Positions 1 to 8,317 of a DNA stretch of 64,000 nucleotides are shown here, piece after piece. How positions within the stretch are numbered: position 1 is the stretch's first letter; each line of letters starts with the position of its first letter. This DNA comes from Azospirillum sp. 51_20. Lineage in GTDB: Bacteria > Pseudomonadota > Alphaproteobacteria > RF32 > CAG-239. Under the pieces are notes generated by a model. The model made no database searches, was not told the origin of the DNA, and was given only the letters and a program-made list of their open reading frames with translations. The translations under genes were made by a program, and so were the position numbers. Location of the stretch: assembly GCA_001917175.1 (NCBI GenBank), contig MNTV01000032.1:95547-159546 (forward strand), written 5' to 3'.

Positions 1-149
1 ACTTACAATTCCACGTCGTATATGCTGTTGTATATGTATTCATAAAAAAAACTTCTTTGCTTATATCTGAAACCGTAATCAGACCATCTTTCTTACAATG
101 GCAAAGGAGTTTTTATACATAAAGGACAAGGCGTAAAAATACGAAGGAA

Positions 150-345
150 ACAAGGGAAACAGGAAACGAAAAAGAAGAAAGAAGAAAGAAGAAAGAAGAA
201 AAAAGAAAAAGGGAGAAAAGAAAAACGGGAAAAAGGAAAAAAAGAGGAAAAAGGAAAAGAGAGAAAAAGAAAACAGGAAACGAAAAAGCGGAAAAAAGGG
301 AAAGGAAGAAAAGAAAACGAAAAACGGACAAAGAGCGAAATGAAA
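150..345. repeat. Long near-pure purine tract
   Basis: About 200 bases of the + strand are almost entirely A and G, with short GAA/AAG/GGAAA units and only isolated C residues. It lies downstream of the atpF terminator. Stop-free frames on the minus strand here give only Phe/Ser/Leu-rich low-complexity peptides, so I do not call them genes. Such mirror-like purine runs can form triplex (H-DNA) structures. No gene is visible between 1 and 444. Confidence 0.7.
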
Positions 346-395
346 AAAACATAAGTTCTCCTCAACCACGCATCGGGCGCTGGGTTTTCAGGATA

Positions 396-423
396 CAAAA
401 AAGGCACGAACATTGTTCGTGCC
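396..423 (-). terminator. Rho-independent terminator of the F0 operon
   Basis: A perfect 9-bp stem (403-411 with 415-423) with an ATT loop is followed on the minus strand by a run of six T residues. It sits about 20 bases past the atpF stop, so it ends the F0 operon. Confidence 0.9.
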
Positions 424-444
424 TCCCGCATAAAAAACTTCCGG

Positions 445-1056
445 TTACAAGGATTCTATTCTTTTTATCGATTCGTCAATCAGCTTTGCGCGGGCGCCGT
501 CGTCAAATTTTGCCGCCAGCGTGTCTTTCAGCAGCTCAATCGTCCGCTCGGTCACCAGCGAAGTCAATTCGCTTTCGGCACGGCTTTGCTCGCCCCTGAT
601 TCTCTCGTTGACGCTTTTCTCCTGCGCCTGCATTTTCCGATCCAGTTCCGCCAGCGCCCTTTTTTTCAAAACGCCGGCCTCTTTTTTGGCCTTTTCGAGA
701 ATCCCCGCTTTTTCGTCCTCAAGATTTTCAAGCTTCTGTTCATAGGCAGCCAGCAGTTTGCGCGCTTCCGTTTTCAGATTTTCGGCCTCGCTGATGCGCC
801 CGGCCTCTTTCTCCGCATATTTGCCGAGATAAGCCAGCAGCGCCTTTTTCAACGGCACGAACAAAACCGCAACCACCAGCACGAAAGTCATGCCGACCCA
901 GAATTCGGCCGTCAGGTAAAAGGCTTCCCCGTTCCCGTGCAACTCTTCCGCCGTATCCTGTATAATCGTTTCCACGTTGCCGGCCGCGCCGACCACCGCC
1001 TGCTGGGTTGCGTCAAGCAGCTCCCGGCTGCCGGAATTTGCCGCCTGTTCATTCAT
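445..1056 (-). CDS. atpF: F0 ATP synthase subunit b
   Basis: This 203-residue protein is one of the two peripheral-stalk subunits that hold F1 to the a subunit. The sequence has a hydrophobic segment near residues 47-69 and then a long charged Ala/Glu/Lys-rich coiled coil to the C terminus, as expected for b subunits. I chose the ATG at 1054-1056 because it follows a GGAGG-type site and because the upstream open frame only mirrors the b' gene. The N-terminal tail before the membrane helix is longer than in E. coli AtpF. It overlaps atpF' by 8 bases, which suggests translational coupling. It is the last gene of the operon. Confidence 0.9.
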   Translation of the reverse strand: MNEQAANSGSRELLDATQQAVVGAAGNVETIIQDTAEELHGNGEAFYLTAEFWVGMTFVLVVAVLFVPLKKALLAYLGKYAEKEAGRISEAENLKTEARKLLAAYEQKLENLEDEKAGILEKAKKEAGVLKKRALAELDRKMQAQEKSVNERIRGEQSRAESELTSLVTERTIELLKDTLAAKFDDGARAKLIDESIKRIESL

Positions 1057-1540
1057 GCTCCCGCCTCCTTCCGGCCGTTTTGGCCACGTCTTCGGCCGAA
1101 ACCAAACCGTCCAGTTCCAGCCGGCCGGCAATCCGCACCGCCAACTCTGCCGCAATGTTTTCGATCTGCTCCATCGTCTGCCGCCGGTTTTCTTCCGTCC
1201 GACGTTCGTTTTCCGCCGTCGCTTCCGCCAGCCGGCGGCTTTTTTCGGCTTCCCGCGCGGCAATTTTCTTTTCCAGCTCTTCGCCGGCCTTTCGCAGATT
1301 CTCCGCCGCTTCGGCATTCGCCTCGCGCAAAACCCGCTCGTATTTTTCCAACGCCTCTTCCGCCGTCTGCTTAAACTCGCCGGCCGCCGTCAGATAATCG
1401 TCGATCTTACGCTGCCGCTGATTCAGAATATCGGTAATCTTCGGCACGATCATTTTGGCCATAACCAGCCACATCAGCGCAAAGCTGACGACCAGCCAGA
1501 AGGCCTGCGAAGGAAATGTGGAAAAATCAAGCTGTGGCAT
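1049..1540 (-). CDS. atpF': F0 ATP synthase subunit b'
   Basis: This 163-residue protein has an N-terminal membrane helix (about residues 12-32) and a long heptad-rich charged coiled coil. Alphaproteobacteria and phototrophs carry diverged b and b' copies that form a heterodimeric peripheral stalk, and the tandem arrangement here matches that. The start has a GGAAGAGG ribosome site. A 96-base spacer separates it from atpE upstream, and its 3' end overlaps the b gene. Confidence 0.9.
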   Translation of the reverse strand: MPQLDFSTFPSQAFWLVVSFALMWLVMAKMIVPKITDILNQRQRKIDDYLTAAGEFKQTAEEALEKYERVLREANAEAAENLRKAGEELEKKIAAREAEKSRRLAEATAENERRTEENRRQTMEQIENIAAELAVRIAGRLELDGLVSAEDVAKTAGRRREHE

Positions 1541-1636
1541 AACGCCTCTTCCTTACCGATAAGTTGCCGTCCGCATCCGGCGGAACAACGGGGAAAAAGA
1601 CCTTCTCCCCATGTTTGTCCCGCCGGCACCCCAAAA

Positions 1637-1861
1637 TTATTCGCCGCCCGTCAGCATGATCAGGGCAATAACCAGCGCATAAAGCGCAATCGCTTCAATC
1701 GCGGCAAAACCGGCCCAGCCATAGATATCAACGTCTTTTTTCACCTGCGGATTGCGGCCGACGGTGGTAATGATCGTCATCCACAGTTTAGCCACGCCCC
1801 AGGCGGCAACCGTCATCGACAAGGCGCAGATAGAAGCGCCGATATAAGCTAAAGGTTCCAT
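1637..1861 (-). CDS. atpE: F0 ATP synthase subunit c
   Basis: This 74-residue hairpin protein forms the c-ring rotor. Helix 1, the polar GRNP loop (residues 35-38) and helix 2 with the ion-carrying glutamate E56 are all visible. Residue 57 is Ala, so the Ser/Thr ligand seen after the carboxylate in Na+ types is missing and proton coupling is likely. Helix 1 is unusual: the small-residue GxGxGxG repeat of most c subunits is replaced by a mix of Ala, Val, Met, Trp and Leu. A GAAAGGAA site precedes the ATG. It is separated from atpB by 56 bases. Confidence 0.92.
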   Translation of the reverse strand: MEPLAYIGASICALSMTVAAWGVAKLWMTIITTVGRNPQVKKDVDIYGWAGFAAIEAIALYALVIALIMLTGGE

Positions 1862-1917
1862 TTAATTTTCCTTTCAGATTTTAACATTGAACATATCCTA
1901 CAAAATAATCTTTTCCG

Positions 1918-2640
1918 CTAGTGGCTGCGCAAGGCGTCCCCCAGATAGATGCAGCTCAGCACCGTATAAATGAAAGCCTGAAGGGCGGCAATGAACAGTT
2001 CGAAAACGACGATACAGGCGCTGAACAGCATCGGCACCGCACCGAACACGCCCAGACTGACGATAAAACCGGCAATGATCTTGAGCATGATGTGCCCCAC
2101 CGTCATGTTGGCCACCAGTCGCACCGTCAGGCTGAAGGGTTTGGAAAGCAGGGAAATGGCCTCTATCGGCACGACCAGCGGCGCCAGCACCAGCGGAATG
2201 CCTCTGGGCATAAACGTGCGCAAATACCCCCATTTCCGCTTGCGGATGCCGACCGCAACGTTAAACAGCAGCGCCGCGATCGACAGCGTGCCCACCGCCG
2301 TTGCATGCGAAGTAAAGGTAAAGGCATAAGGAAACAGTCCCAAAATGTTGCCGAAGGCGACAAACAAAAAGACCGAAAAGATGAAACTGAAATATTTCAG
2401 CCCCTCGGGACCGATATTTTCCTTCATCAGATTGGCGATAAAACCGTAAGCGCATTCGGGCAGCGACTGCGCCAGTCCGGGAACGATGGTGCGCCGCCGC
2501 AGACAAAGCGAAAACAAAAGCGCCGCCGCCGCCACCGCCAGCAGCATAAACAGCGAGGAGTTGGTAAAAGAAATGTCGACGTCGCCGGCCTTAAGCGGAA
2601 TAATCGGCTTAATAACAAACTGTTCCAACGGATTTGACAA
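1918..2640 (-). CDS. atpB: F0 ATP synthase subunit a
   Basis: This 240-residue polytopic membrane protein carries the proton half-channels beside the c-ring. The essential arginine is visible as R174 in a TVRLVANMTVGH segment, the family's RL..NM..GH signature. The start codon is TTG at 2638-2640: an AAGGAG site lies about 9 bases upstream and the frame has no better ATG. It follows atpI with a 6-base gap. The C terminus ends in a hydrophobic helix and a short polar tail, as usual. Confidence 0.95.
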   Translation of the reverse strand: MSNPLEQFVIKPIIPLKAGDVDISFTNSSLFMLLAVAAAALLFSLCLRRRTIVPGLAQSLPECAYGFIANLMKENIGPEGLKYFSFIFSVFLFVAFGNILGLFPYAFTFTSHATAVGTLSIAALLFNVAVGIRKRKWGYLRTFMPRGIPLVLAPLVVPIEAISLLSKPFSLTVRLVANMTVGHIMLKIIAGFIVSLGVFGAVPMLFSACIVVFELFIAALQAFIYTVLSCIYLGDALRSH

Positions 2641-2646
2641 CTTAAC

Positions 2647-2958
2647 CTACTCCTTATTCGTTTTCCGTTCGTCTTCCGCTTTGGCCAGACGGTAAACGTT
2701 CAAAATGCCGGCCGCACCGCCCAAAAACAGAAACGCTGTCAGAAAAAACGGACGGCTGCCCGCCATGCGGTCAATCACGTAACCGACCGCGCCGCCGACC
2801 AGAACCGCCGACAGAAATTCCGCCGCAATCCTGAGGCCGACACCCGCCGCTCCGGCATATTCCGAAGCTCCGGCCGGCTCCCGCAAACGGTTTTCCTTTT
2901 CCCGCTGGCGGGCGATTTTTTCCTCCAGTTCCCTGATGTCTTCAGGAATTTTTTTCAT
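2647..2958 (-). CDS. atpI: AtpI-type ATP synthase assembly protein
   Basis: This 103-residue protein has a charged N-terminal coiled segment (residues 1-30) and two membrane helices (about 44-64 and 70-90) with glycine motifs typical of the AtpI/AtpZ family. The family helps c-ring assembly or ion uptake and usually precedes atpB, as here. It follows the DsbA-like gene by 26 bases, so all seven minus-strand genes from 4247 to 445 look like one transcription unit. Confidence 0.85.
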   Translation of the reverse strand: MKKIPEDIRELEEKIARQREKENRLREPAGASEYAGAAGVGLRIAAEFLSAVLVGGAVGYVIDRMAGSRPFFLTAFLFLGGAAGILNVYRLAKAEDERKTNKE

Positions 2959-2984
2959 CGGCCAGCATATTCCCTAAAGGTTAC

Positions 2985-3710
2985 TTACTTGTTAACGCCG
3001 AGATATTTATTCAGCACTTCTTTCAGTTTTTCATAATCGGGAACCCCGGGCAAAACTTCTTCGCCGAGGTCACTCCTGATCAGGAAGGACGGCGTTCCCT
3101 GAATTTGCAGCTTTTCCATCGCGTCCTGACGTACCGACATGATTTCCTTGGCCGCGTCGTCGTCTTCCATGCAGGCTTTCGCCTTTTCGGCGGAAAGTCC
3201 CTCCAGTTCGGCATAACTGGTCAGCAGCTTTTCAGTTTTAAAGGAAAGCCCCCAGGTCAGCTGTTTTTTAAACAGCAGGCTCAAAAAATCAAAATATTTG
3301 TCGGCAGGCATGCAACGGGCCAGCATCGCCCCTTTCATCGACTTGGCGTCGATCGGGAAATCGGCAAACACCAGCTTGACCTTGCCGCTGTCGATATAAT
3401 CCTTCTTCAGCTCGGGCAGCATGTTCAGATGAAAATCGGCGCAATGGGAACAGCCGAGCGACGAAAACTCGTAAATCGTCACCGGCGCGTCCGCGCTGCC
3501 GAGCACATGCGCGGCATTCATTTCAAAACGGCTGGGCACCACGCCGCCGGCGGCCGCCGGCACCGACGCTTCCGCCGGTTTGACCAGCACCAGACTGCCG
3601 TCCACCCAGTTAAATCCCTTCTGCGACAGATAGAAACCGTCGGCCATCAAGAACATAAACGCCGCGGCCAACACCTGGCTCACCCTCTTTATGATATTTT
3701 CAAAAGTCAT
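2985..3710 (-). CDS. DsbA-family thiol:disulfide oxidoreductase
   Basis: This 241-residue exported thioredoxin-fold protein probably catalyses disulfide formation or isomerisation in the periplasm. It has an N-terminal hydrophobic segment (about residues 10-28) that could be a signal peptide or anchor. The active site is C87-S-H-C90, followed by the helical insertion of DsbA proteins and a cis-proline motif (GTP) near the C terminus. An AGGAG site lies 7 bases before the ATG. It is 12 bases downstream of the DciA-like gene, a pairing seen in alphaproteobacteria. Its role in an F0 operon is not obvious, and it may simply share the promoter. Confidence 0.88.
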   Translation of the reverse strand: MTFENIIKRVSQVLAAAFMFLMADGFYLSQKGFNWVDGSLVLVKPAEASVPAAAGGVVPSRFEMNAAHVLGSADAPVTIYEFSSLGCSHCADFHLNMLPELKKDYIDSGKVKLVFADFPIDAKSMKGAMLARCMPADKYFDFLSLLFKKQLTWGLSFKTEKLLTSYAELEGLSAEKAKACMEDDDAAKEIMSVRQDAMEKLQIQGTPSFLIRSDLGEEVLPGVPDYEKLKEVLNKYLGVNK

Positions 3711-3722
3711 TGCTACTCCTGT

Positions 3723-4247
3723 TTATTTGCGGTTTTGCGATAATACACACTTTCCCAGACGGATCAGGCTGTCTTTGAGATCGCCGTCGTTCAGTCCCCC
3801 GGTCAGTTGTTCAATATAATTTTGTTCCTCGCCGCTTACAAGTATTTTCTTAAATTCCGGTTGATTAATTTGCCGCCCCCGGCGAAAGGAAACCCCGCCG
3901 CTCTGACGGATTCGGAGTTCGGAAACCGCCTTGTAGCCGAAAAAGGCGTTAACCTTTTCCAGCACAAACTTTTCCCGGTGCTGCAGTTCCAGAGCAAAAG
4001 CGCCGTTGACCGCCGCCACCTGCAAAACGCCGTTCTGCCGTTCCTTGCCGCGAAAACCGATTTTTTCCGGAAAAGTGAAAGCGGCCAGTTCCTCCCCCGC
4101 AATCTGTTCCCAAAAAGCCAGCACGTCGGCCGCCATCATGCCCTTTCGGCCGAGGATTCGGCGCAAAAGCGGCATCGTTTCGGAAGCCAGCGTATTCAGC
4201 CCCGAAGCCGTTCTTTTTTCCTCATTTGCCGTTTTTTCTTTCGTCAT
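3723..4247 (-). CDS. DUF721/DciA-like protein
   Basis: This protein of about 174 residues has an N-terminal DUF721 domain: a conserved W..IaG..l...t.P..i.F segment around residues 45-65, then a strand-rich part ending near residue 120. DciA proteins load the replicative helicase in bacteria that lack DnaC. The C-terminal 50 residues are polar and variable. The ATG at 4245-4247 is preferred over a GTG 18 bases upstream; neither has a strong ribosome site. It is the first gene of the operon that runs into the F0 genes. Confidence 0.75.
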   Translation of the reverse strand: MTKEKTANEEKRTASGLNTLASETMPLLRRILGRKGMMAADVLAFWEQIAGEELAAFTFPEKIGFRGKERQNGVLQVAAVNGAFALELQHREKFVLEKVNAFFGYKAVSELRIRQSGGVSFRRGRQINQPEFKKILVSGEEQNYIEQLTGGLNDGDLKDSLIRLGKCVLSQNRK

Positions 4248-4265
4248 AATCGTTACGACTAACAC

Positions 4266-4448
4266 AAAACCGTTGAAAAAGCAAGCGGACTGCTTAAATT
4301 ATACCGGCGGCGGAAAACGGACTCCGGACAAATCCGGCCGCTCACGACAAATTCTGCCGCCGCCGCACAAAAAACTTGATTCAATTAAAAAATTAATGTA
4401 CTCTTTGTCCAGAATTTTCATTTTGCTTTAACGAGAGGAATCTTTAGA
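4266..4448 (+). promoter_or_regulatory. Intergenic region with promoter for the outer-membrane protein
   Basis: This divergent spacer lies between the DciA-like gene and the outer-membrane protein. A TTGATT at 4376-4381 is followed by an AT-rich stretch with weak -10 candidates at 4394-4402. A strong GAGAGGAA site (4433-4440) lies 8 bases before the ATG at 4449. A small CCGGA/TCCGG hairpin occurs near 4324-4337. The exact -10 is uncertain. Confidence 0.45.
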
Positions 4449-5069
4449 ATGTTGAAAAAAATGTTGGCCGGAGCATCGGCAGTAGTTTTGGGGATGGTCG
4501 CGGCCGCAGACGCCATGGCCGAATGCGACGGTATTTACCTCGGTTTGCGCGGCGGCGTTGCCGAACCTGACATCGGCGACAGACACACCTCGGGTGACCG
4601 TCTGGACATCGACGACAACCTGTTCATGCTTTCCGGCGCCATCGGTTACCGTTATCAGTACTTCCGCGCCGAAGTCGAATATATCTGGCGTGACAAGAGC
4701 GAAGATTCCGAAACGCTCGTCATTCCGATGGAAGGACGCGATCCGATCGTTTCCACCAGCACCGGCACGTTTGAATACGATTCCTATATGTTCAACGTCT
4801 ATTACGACTTCTCTCCGTATACCTGGTTTACGCCTTATCTGCAGGCCGGTATCGGCGTAACCAACCTCGAATACAAGTTCTCGTACGACGACGGCCGCGA
4901 CAGTTACAAGAAACACAATTTCACCTGGGTATTGGGCGGCGGTATCTCCGCAAAGATGACCAACCGCCTGAACATCGACGTCGGTTACCGTTACTACGAC
5001 ATGGGCAAAATCGGCGACGGCAAAGTCCACAACCAGGAAATCTACGGCGGCGTCCGCTACGTTTTCTAA
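4449..5069 (+). CDS. Outer-membrane beta-barrel protein (Opa/OmpW-like porin family)
   Basis: This 206-residue protein has a clear signal peptide (positive start, hydrophobic core, AMA before the mature Glu at about residue 25). The mature part alternates aromatic and polar strands (GYRYQYFRAEVEYIW, YLQAGIGV, VLGGGISAKMTNRLNIDVGYRYYDMG) and ends in a C-terminal Phe. These are hallmarks of an 8-stranded barrel inserted by BAM, and it resembles the opacity-type beta-barrel domain. It is monocistronic, with a strong ribosome site and its own terminator, which fits a well-expressed surface protein. Ligand or function is unknown. Confidence 0.88.
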   Translation: MLKKMLAGASAVVLGMVAAADAMAECDGIYLGLRGGVAEPDIGDRHTSGDRLDIDDNLFMLSGAIGYRYQYFRAEVEYIWRDKSEDSETLVIPMEGRDPIVSTSTGTFEYDSYMFNVYYDFSPYTWFTPYLQAGIGVTNLEYKFSYDDGRDSYKKHNFTWVLGGGISAKMTNRLNIDVGYRYYDMGKIGDGKVHNQEIYGGVRYVF

Positions 5070-5088
5070 ATTGCAAACCTATAAAAAA

Positions 5089-5115
5089 AACTCCCCTGCC
5101 CGGGGAGTTTTTTTT
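5089..5115. terminator. Strong Rho-independent terminator
   Basis: An 8-bp stem AACTCCCC/GGGGAGTT with a 5-base loop is followed by T residues on the + strand and preceded by A residues. It ends the outer-membrane protein gene and could also act on the minus strand for the hydrolase that ends at 5250. Confidence 0.92.
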
Positions 5116-5249
5116 ATGGTTCAAACGTCGGCGCAAGCGGACAGATGCGGACATTCCGGCCCGGCAAGGATTACGAAGCTTTCAAGCCGCGTATTTAAGG
5201 GGCTAAAATCAAGCCTGCGGCGGCCGGCGGACACTTGTCGGCACCGCCG

Positions 5250-6068
5250 TCAGCGGCCGGCGCCAAAACGCCGGTTCAGCCAGTCGAGCATCGTCCGATG
5301 GTTGCCATCGTCAAAAAACAAACGGTTGTGATCAACCCCCTCCGCCAAAAAGAATTCCTTGTCCGCAGCCGGCGACAACTCAAAAAGTTCCCGGCCGTGG
5401 TAAGGCAGAATCAGCTTGTCTTCACTGCCGTGAACAACCAGCAGCGGCCCCGGATAAGCGGCAATAAAACGGTTTGATTGCAAACGGTTTTTCAATACCA
5501 GCCGAGCCAGGGGAACCGGCTTGTCGCCGACCTCGCGTTCCAGGGAATAAAACGGCGCGGCCAGGATCAGCGCGTCGGCGGAGCACATGCCTGCCGCCGC
5601 CGAGGCCGCCGCAGTCCCCATCGAATAACCGAAAACGACGATTTTGTCATGCCCGAGTCTGTCTTTCAGATAATTGAAGGCAACGACGGCGTCGGCATAC
5701 ATCGTTTCTTCCGAAAGCCTGCCGCCGCTTAAGCCGAAACCGCGATATTCGGGCATAAACACCGGATACCCGGCATCAATATACGCTTTCAGGTGCGGCG
5801 CAAAAGTTGCCAATTGTCCGGCATTGCCGTGGAAAAACAAAATTGCCGGTTTGTCGGCATCGCCTTTTGCATACCAGGCCATAATCAGGTGCCCGTCGGC
5901 CGTCACCAGCGGCCGTTCTTCAAACGCCGGTGCGCCGGCGCTGCTCGGACCGGCATAAAACCTGTCCGGATAAAAGATGAGATAATCCTGCACCGCATAC
6001 AGGCAGACCAGGTAAACGACGACGAACGCCGCTCCTGCGGCCGCCGCCCGCAATATTTTTTTCAACAT
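5250..6068 (-). CDS. Membrane-anchored alpha/beta hydrolase (BEM46-like)
   Basis: This 272-residue protein has an N-terminal membrane segment (about residues 10-30) and an alpha/beta-hydrolase fold. It shows the HG oxyanion motif at 80-81 and a GYSMG nucleophile elbow with Ser149. The acid and histidine are likely in HGSEDK and EGVDHNR near the C terminus. The family includes BEM46/YqkD-type serine hydrolases of unknown substrate. The start at 6066-6068 follows a GGAGG site; the longer open frame upstream is antisense to the next gene. It is transcribed divergently from the PreT-like gene. Confidence 0.85.
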   Translation of the reverse strand: MLKKILRAAAAGAAFVVVYLVCLYAVQDYLIFYPDRFYAGPSSAGAPAFEERPLVTADGHLIMAWYAKGDADKPAILFFHGNAGQLATFAPHLKAYIDAGYPVFMPEYRGFGLSGGRLSEETMYADAVVAFNYLKDRLGHDKIVVFGYSMGTAAASAAAGMCSADALILAAPFYSLEREVGDKPVPLARLVLKNRLQSNRFIAAYPGPLLVVHGSEDKLILPYHGRELFELSPAADKEFFLAEGVDHNRLFFDDGNHRTMLDWLNRRFGAGR

Positions 6069-6153
6069 TTTCAACCTCCGCCAGAAAAAACTTGACTTCT
6101 CCCTTCTCTGATGGCGTAAATTATAAACAGCAATTAATTTCGGATAAGTTAAA

Positions 6154-7329
6154 ATGACTGACAAAAAACTGTACCTGACACGCGCCCAGCTGATTTCCGA
6201 ACTGGGACGCTGTCTGGGCTGCAAAAGCAAACCCTGCATGAACGCCTGCCCCGTCAACTGCAATCCGCAGGAGTTTATCGCCAAAGCAAAGGCAAACGAT
6301 TTTGCCGGCGCGGTCGAAACCATTACCCGCAACAACCCGATGGGACAGACCTGCGGCCTGATCTGCCCCGACAAGTTCTGCATGCAGGCCTGTACCCGCG
6401 CCGGCATCGACTTTCCGATCAACATTCCGCGGGTTCAGGCCACCATTTTGGAAAAATACCGTACCGCGGAAACCGCCGCCCATCCCAAACTGCCGGCCAA
6501 CGGCAAAAAAGTCGCCGTCATCGGCGCCGGGCCGGCGGGCATTGCCGCAACGGCGGAACTTTCACGGCTCGGTTACCGCATTACCTTGTTTGAAAGCTTT
6601 GAAAAAATCGGCGGCGCCCTCAATCTCATCCCCGACAAACGGCTGCCGTTTGAAGTTATCGCCAAAGACTGGAGCTTCATTGACGATCCCGACATGATCG
6701 AACTGCGGCTGAACACTCCCGTCAACAACCCTGCCGCGCTTCTGGAGCAGGATTTTGACGGTGTTATCGTCGCCACCGGCGAACCGGAAGGCATCAACCT
6801 CGGCATTGACGGCGAGGAACATGCCGTTTCCTATCTTGACTATCTGCGTCACCCTGAGCACTATGCGGCAAGAGGCAACATTGCCGTCATCGGCGGCGGT
6901 GCCGTCGCAACCGACTGCGCACTGACAGCCGTCAACAACGGCGCCGAAAATGTCGAAATGTTTGTCCGCCGCCGGGTTTCCGACATGCGGGTCACCGGGG
7001 AGGAAAGAAAATCGCTGCTTGATGCCGGCGTGGACCTGACCACCATGACCAAAATCAAAAAAATCGGCGCCGACGGAGATTACCTCACCTTATATACCGC
7101 CAAAAACCGTTTTAATCGCGGCAAACTGGAAGAAATTCCCGACACCACCATCGCCCGGCCCGGCTTTTCCCTGGTCATCAAAGCCATCGGCAGCACCGCT
7201 CCCCGTCAGCCGGACACCGACCGCGTCATCTACGCCGGCGACTGCAAACACGGCGGCTCCACCATTGTCGAAGCGCTGGCTTCGGGAAAAACTGCGGCCT
7301 GCAGCCTGGACGAAAAACTGATTCCCTGA
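6154..7329 (+). CDS. PreT/GltD-like FAD-dependent NAD(P)H oxidoreductase
   Basis: This 391-residue protein has an N-terminal DPYD domain II with eight cysteines that can bind two 4Fe-4S clusters (C20, C23, C28, C32 and C67, C71, C76, C80). An FAD-binding GAGPAG motif lies at about 124-129 and a second dinucleotide motif (GGGAVATD) near 247. Glutamate synthase small subunits and the PreT subunit of dihydropyrimidine dehydrogenase share this layout. The length is closer to PreT, and no gltB or preA neighbour is present. It would pass electrons from NAD(P)H to a partner that is not in this window. The ribosome site is weak. Confidence 0.8.
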   Translation: MTDKKLYLTRAQLISELGRCLGCKSKPCMNACPVNCNPQEFIAKAKANDFAGAVETITRNNPMGQTCGLICPDKFCMQACTRAGIDFPINIPRVQATILEKYRTAETAAHPKLPANGKKVAVIGAGPAGIAATAELSRLGYRITLFESFEKIGGALNLIPDKRLPFEVIAKDWSFIDDPDMIELRLNTPVNNPAALLEQDFDGVIVATGEPEGINLGIDGEEHAVSYLDYLRHPEHYAARGNIAVIGGGAVATDCALTAVNNGAENVEMFVRRRVSDMRVTGEERKSLLDAGVDLTTMTKIKKIGADGDYLTLYTAKNRFNRGKLEEIPDTTIARPGFSLVIKAIGSTAPRQPDTDRVIYAGDCKHGGSTIVEALASGKTAACSLDEKLIP

Positions 7330-7351
7330 AACGGCAAAGGATTTCTACCCG

Positions 7352-8317
7352 ATGGCATACGAAAAAATGCATAACATATTTGACCTTGCCATCCGTATGC
7401 AGTCAAGCGCCGAAGGAATTTCCATCGCCGACGTCATGCAGCAGTTTGACGTTTCTCGCCGCACGGCGGAAAGAATGCGCAATTTTATCCGCGAAAGGTT
7501 TCCCCAGTTGACCGAAACCATCGGCGAGCACGGCGTCAAACGCTGGCACCTGCCGTACGGGGCGCTCAAAAACTATATCAGTTTCTCGGCCGAAGAAATA
7601 TCCACCCTGCAAAACGCCCTGCGGCTGTTAAAACACGTTCAGCTTTGCGAACAGTCGCGCACGCTGGCCGGCCTGCTGACCAAACTCAAGGCCATGATGC
7701 GGCCGGAAGTCTGCTGCCGGATAGAAACCGACACCGAAATCATGCAGGCTTCCGAAGGCTACCTCTTCCGGCCGGTGCAAAAAATCGAGATCAATCCGCG
7801 CCATCTGGCGCTGCTCCGACATGCCGTTACCGCCTGCCGCAAAATCCGTCTGTGCTGGGCAGAAACGAACACTCTCAGAAAATGGCAGACGTTATGTCCG
7901 TACGCCTTCATTTACGGCCCCAAACATCACCTTATCGCTTATTCGGAAAAAAAACGGGAGTTTCTCTACGTCTGTCTGAGCGACATCATTGACATTAAAG
8001 AAACCGACAGCTATTTTATCCGCAACGGTGACTTTTGCCTGGAAAACCATTGCTGTGAAAATTTCGGACTGTTCCGCGAACCGGCATTTGAAAACGAATG
8101 GCTTTTTGACGCCCGCTCGGCCGCCGCCGCCAAAAACTACATTTTTCACCCCCGCCAGCAGGTCCGCGAAAACCCCAACGGCAGCCTGACCGTCAGTTTC
8201 AGGGCGGGCGGCGTGTTGGAACTGGACCGCTGCCTTTACGGCTGGGGACCGCATGTCAAAGTCATCAAACCCAAAAACTGGAAACACATGGTCAGGGAGG
8301 CCAAAAAACATGTCTGA
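7352..8317 (+). CDS. WYL-domain transcriptional regulator
   Basis: This 321-residue protein has an N-terminal winged-helix DNA-binding domain (about residues 5-65; ISIADVMQQFDVSRRTAERM is a classic recognition helix). A central WYL domain spans about 130-220 and a C-terminal extension follows. WYL proteins sense ligands, probably nucleic acids or nucleotides, and often control DNA-damage, defence or RNA-repair genes. It lies 22 bases after the PreT-like gene and overlaps the next gene by 8 bases, so it is probably co-transcribed with the nucleotidyltransferase and CCA enzyme it may regulate. Confidence 0.88.
   Translation: MAYEKMHNIFDLAIRMQSSAEGISIADVMQQFDVSRRTAERMRNFIRERFPQLTETIGEHGVKRWHLPYGALKNYISFSAEEISTLQNALRLLKHVQLCEQSRTLAGLLTKLKAMMRPEVCCRIETDTEIMQASEGYLFRPVQKIEINPRHLALLRHAVTACRKIRLCWAETNTLRKWQTLCPYAFIYGPKHHLIAYSEKKREFLYVCLSDIIDIKETDSYFIRNGDFCLENHCCENFGLFREPAFENEWLFDARSAAAAKNYIFHPRQQVRENPNGSLTVSFRAGGVLELDRCLYGWGPHVKVIKPKNWKHMVREAKKHV

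Noticed and set aside
79..431. Minus-strand Phe/Ser/Leu-rich open frames
   Set aside because: They are the complement of the purine tract: low complexity, three overlapping frames and no start signal.
586..2637. Long + strand frames across the F0 genes
   Set aside because: They are antisense to atpF, atpF' and atpB, whose proteins are clearly real; the products are Arg/Pro-rich and unlike any family.
6069..6425. N-terminal extension of the alpha/beta hydrolase
   Set aside because: It is antisense to the PreT-like gene; the ATG at 6068 has a strong ribosome site and starts the membrane segment.
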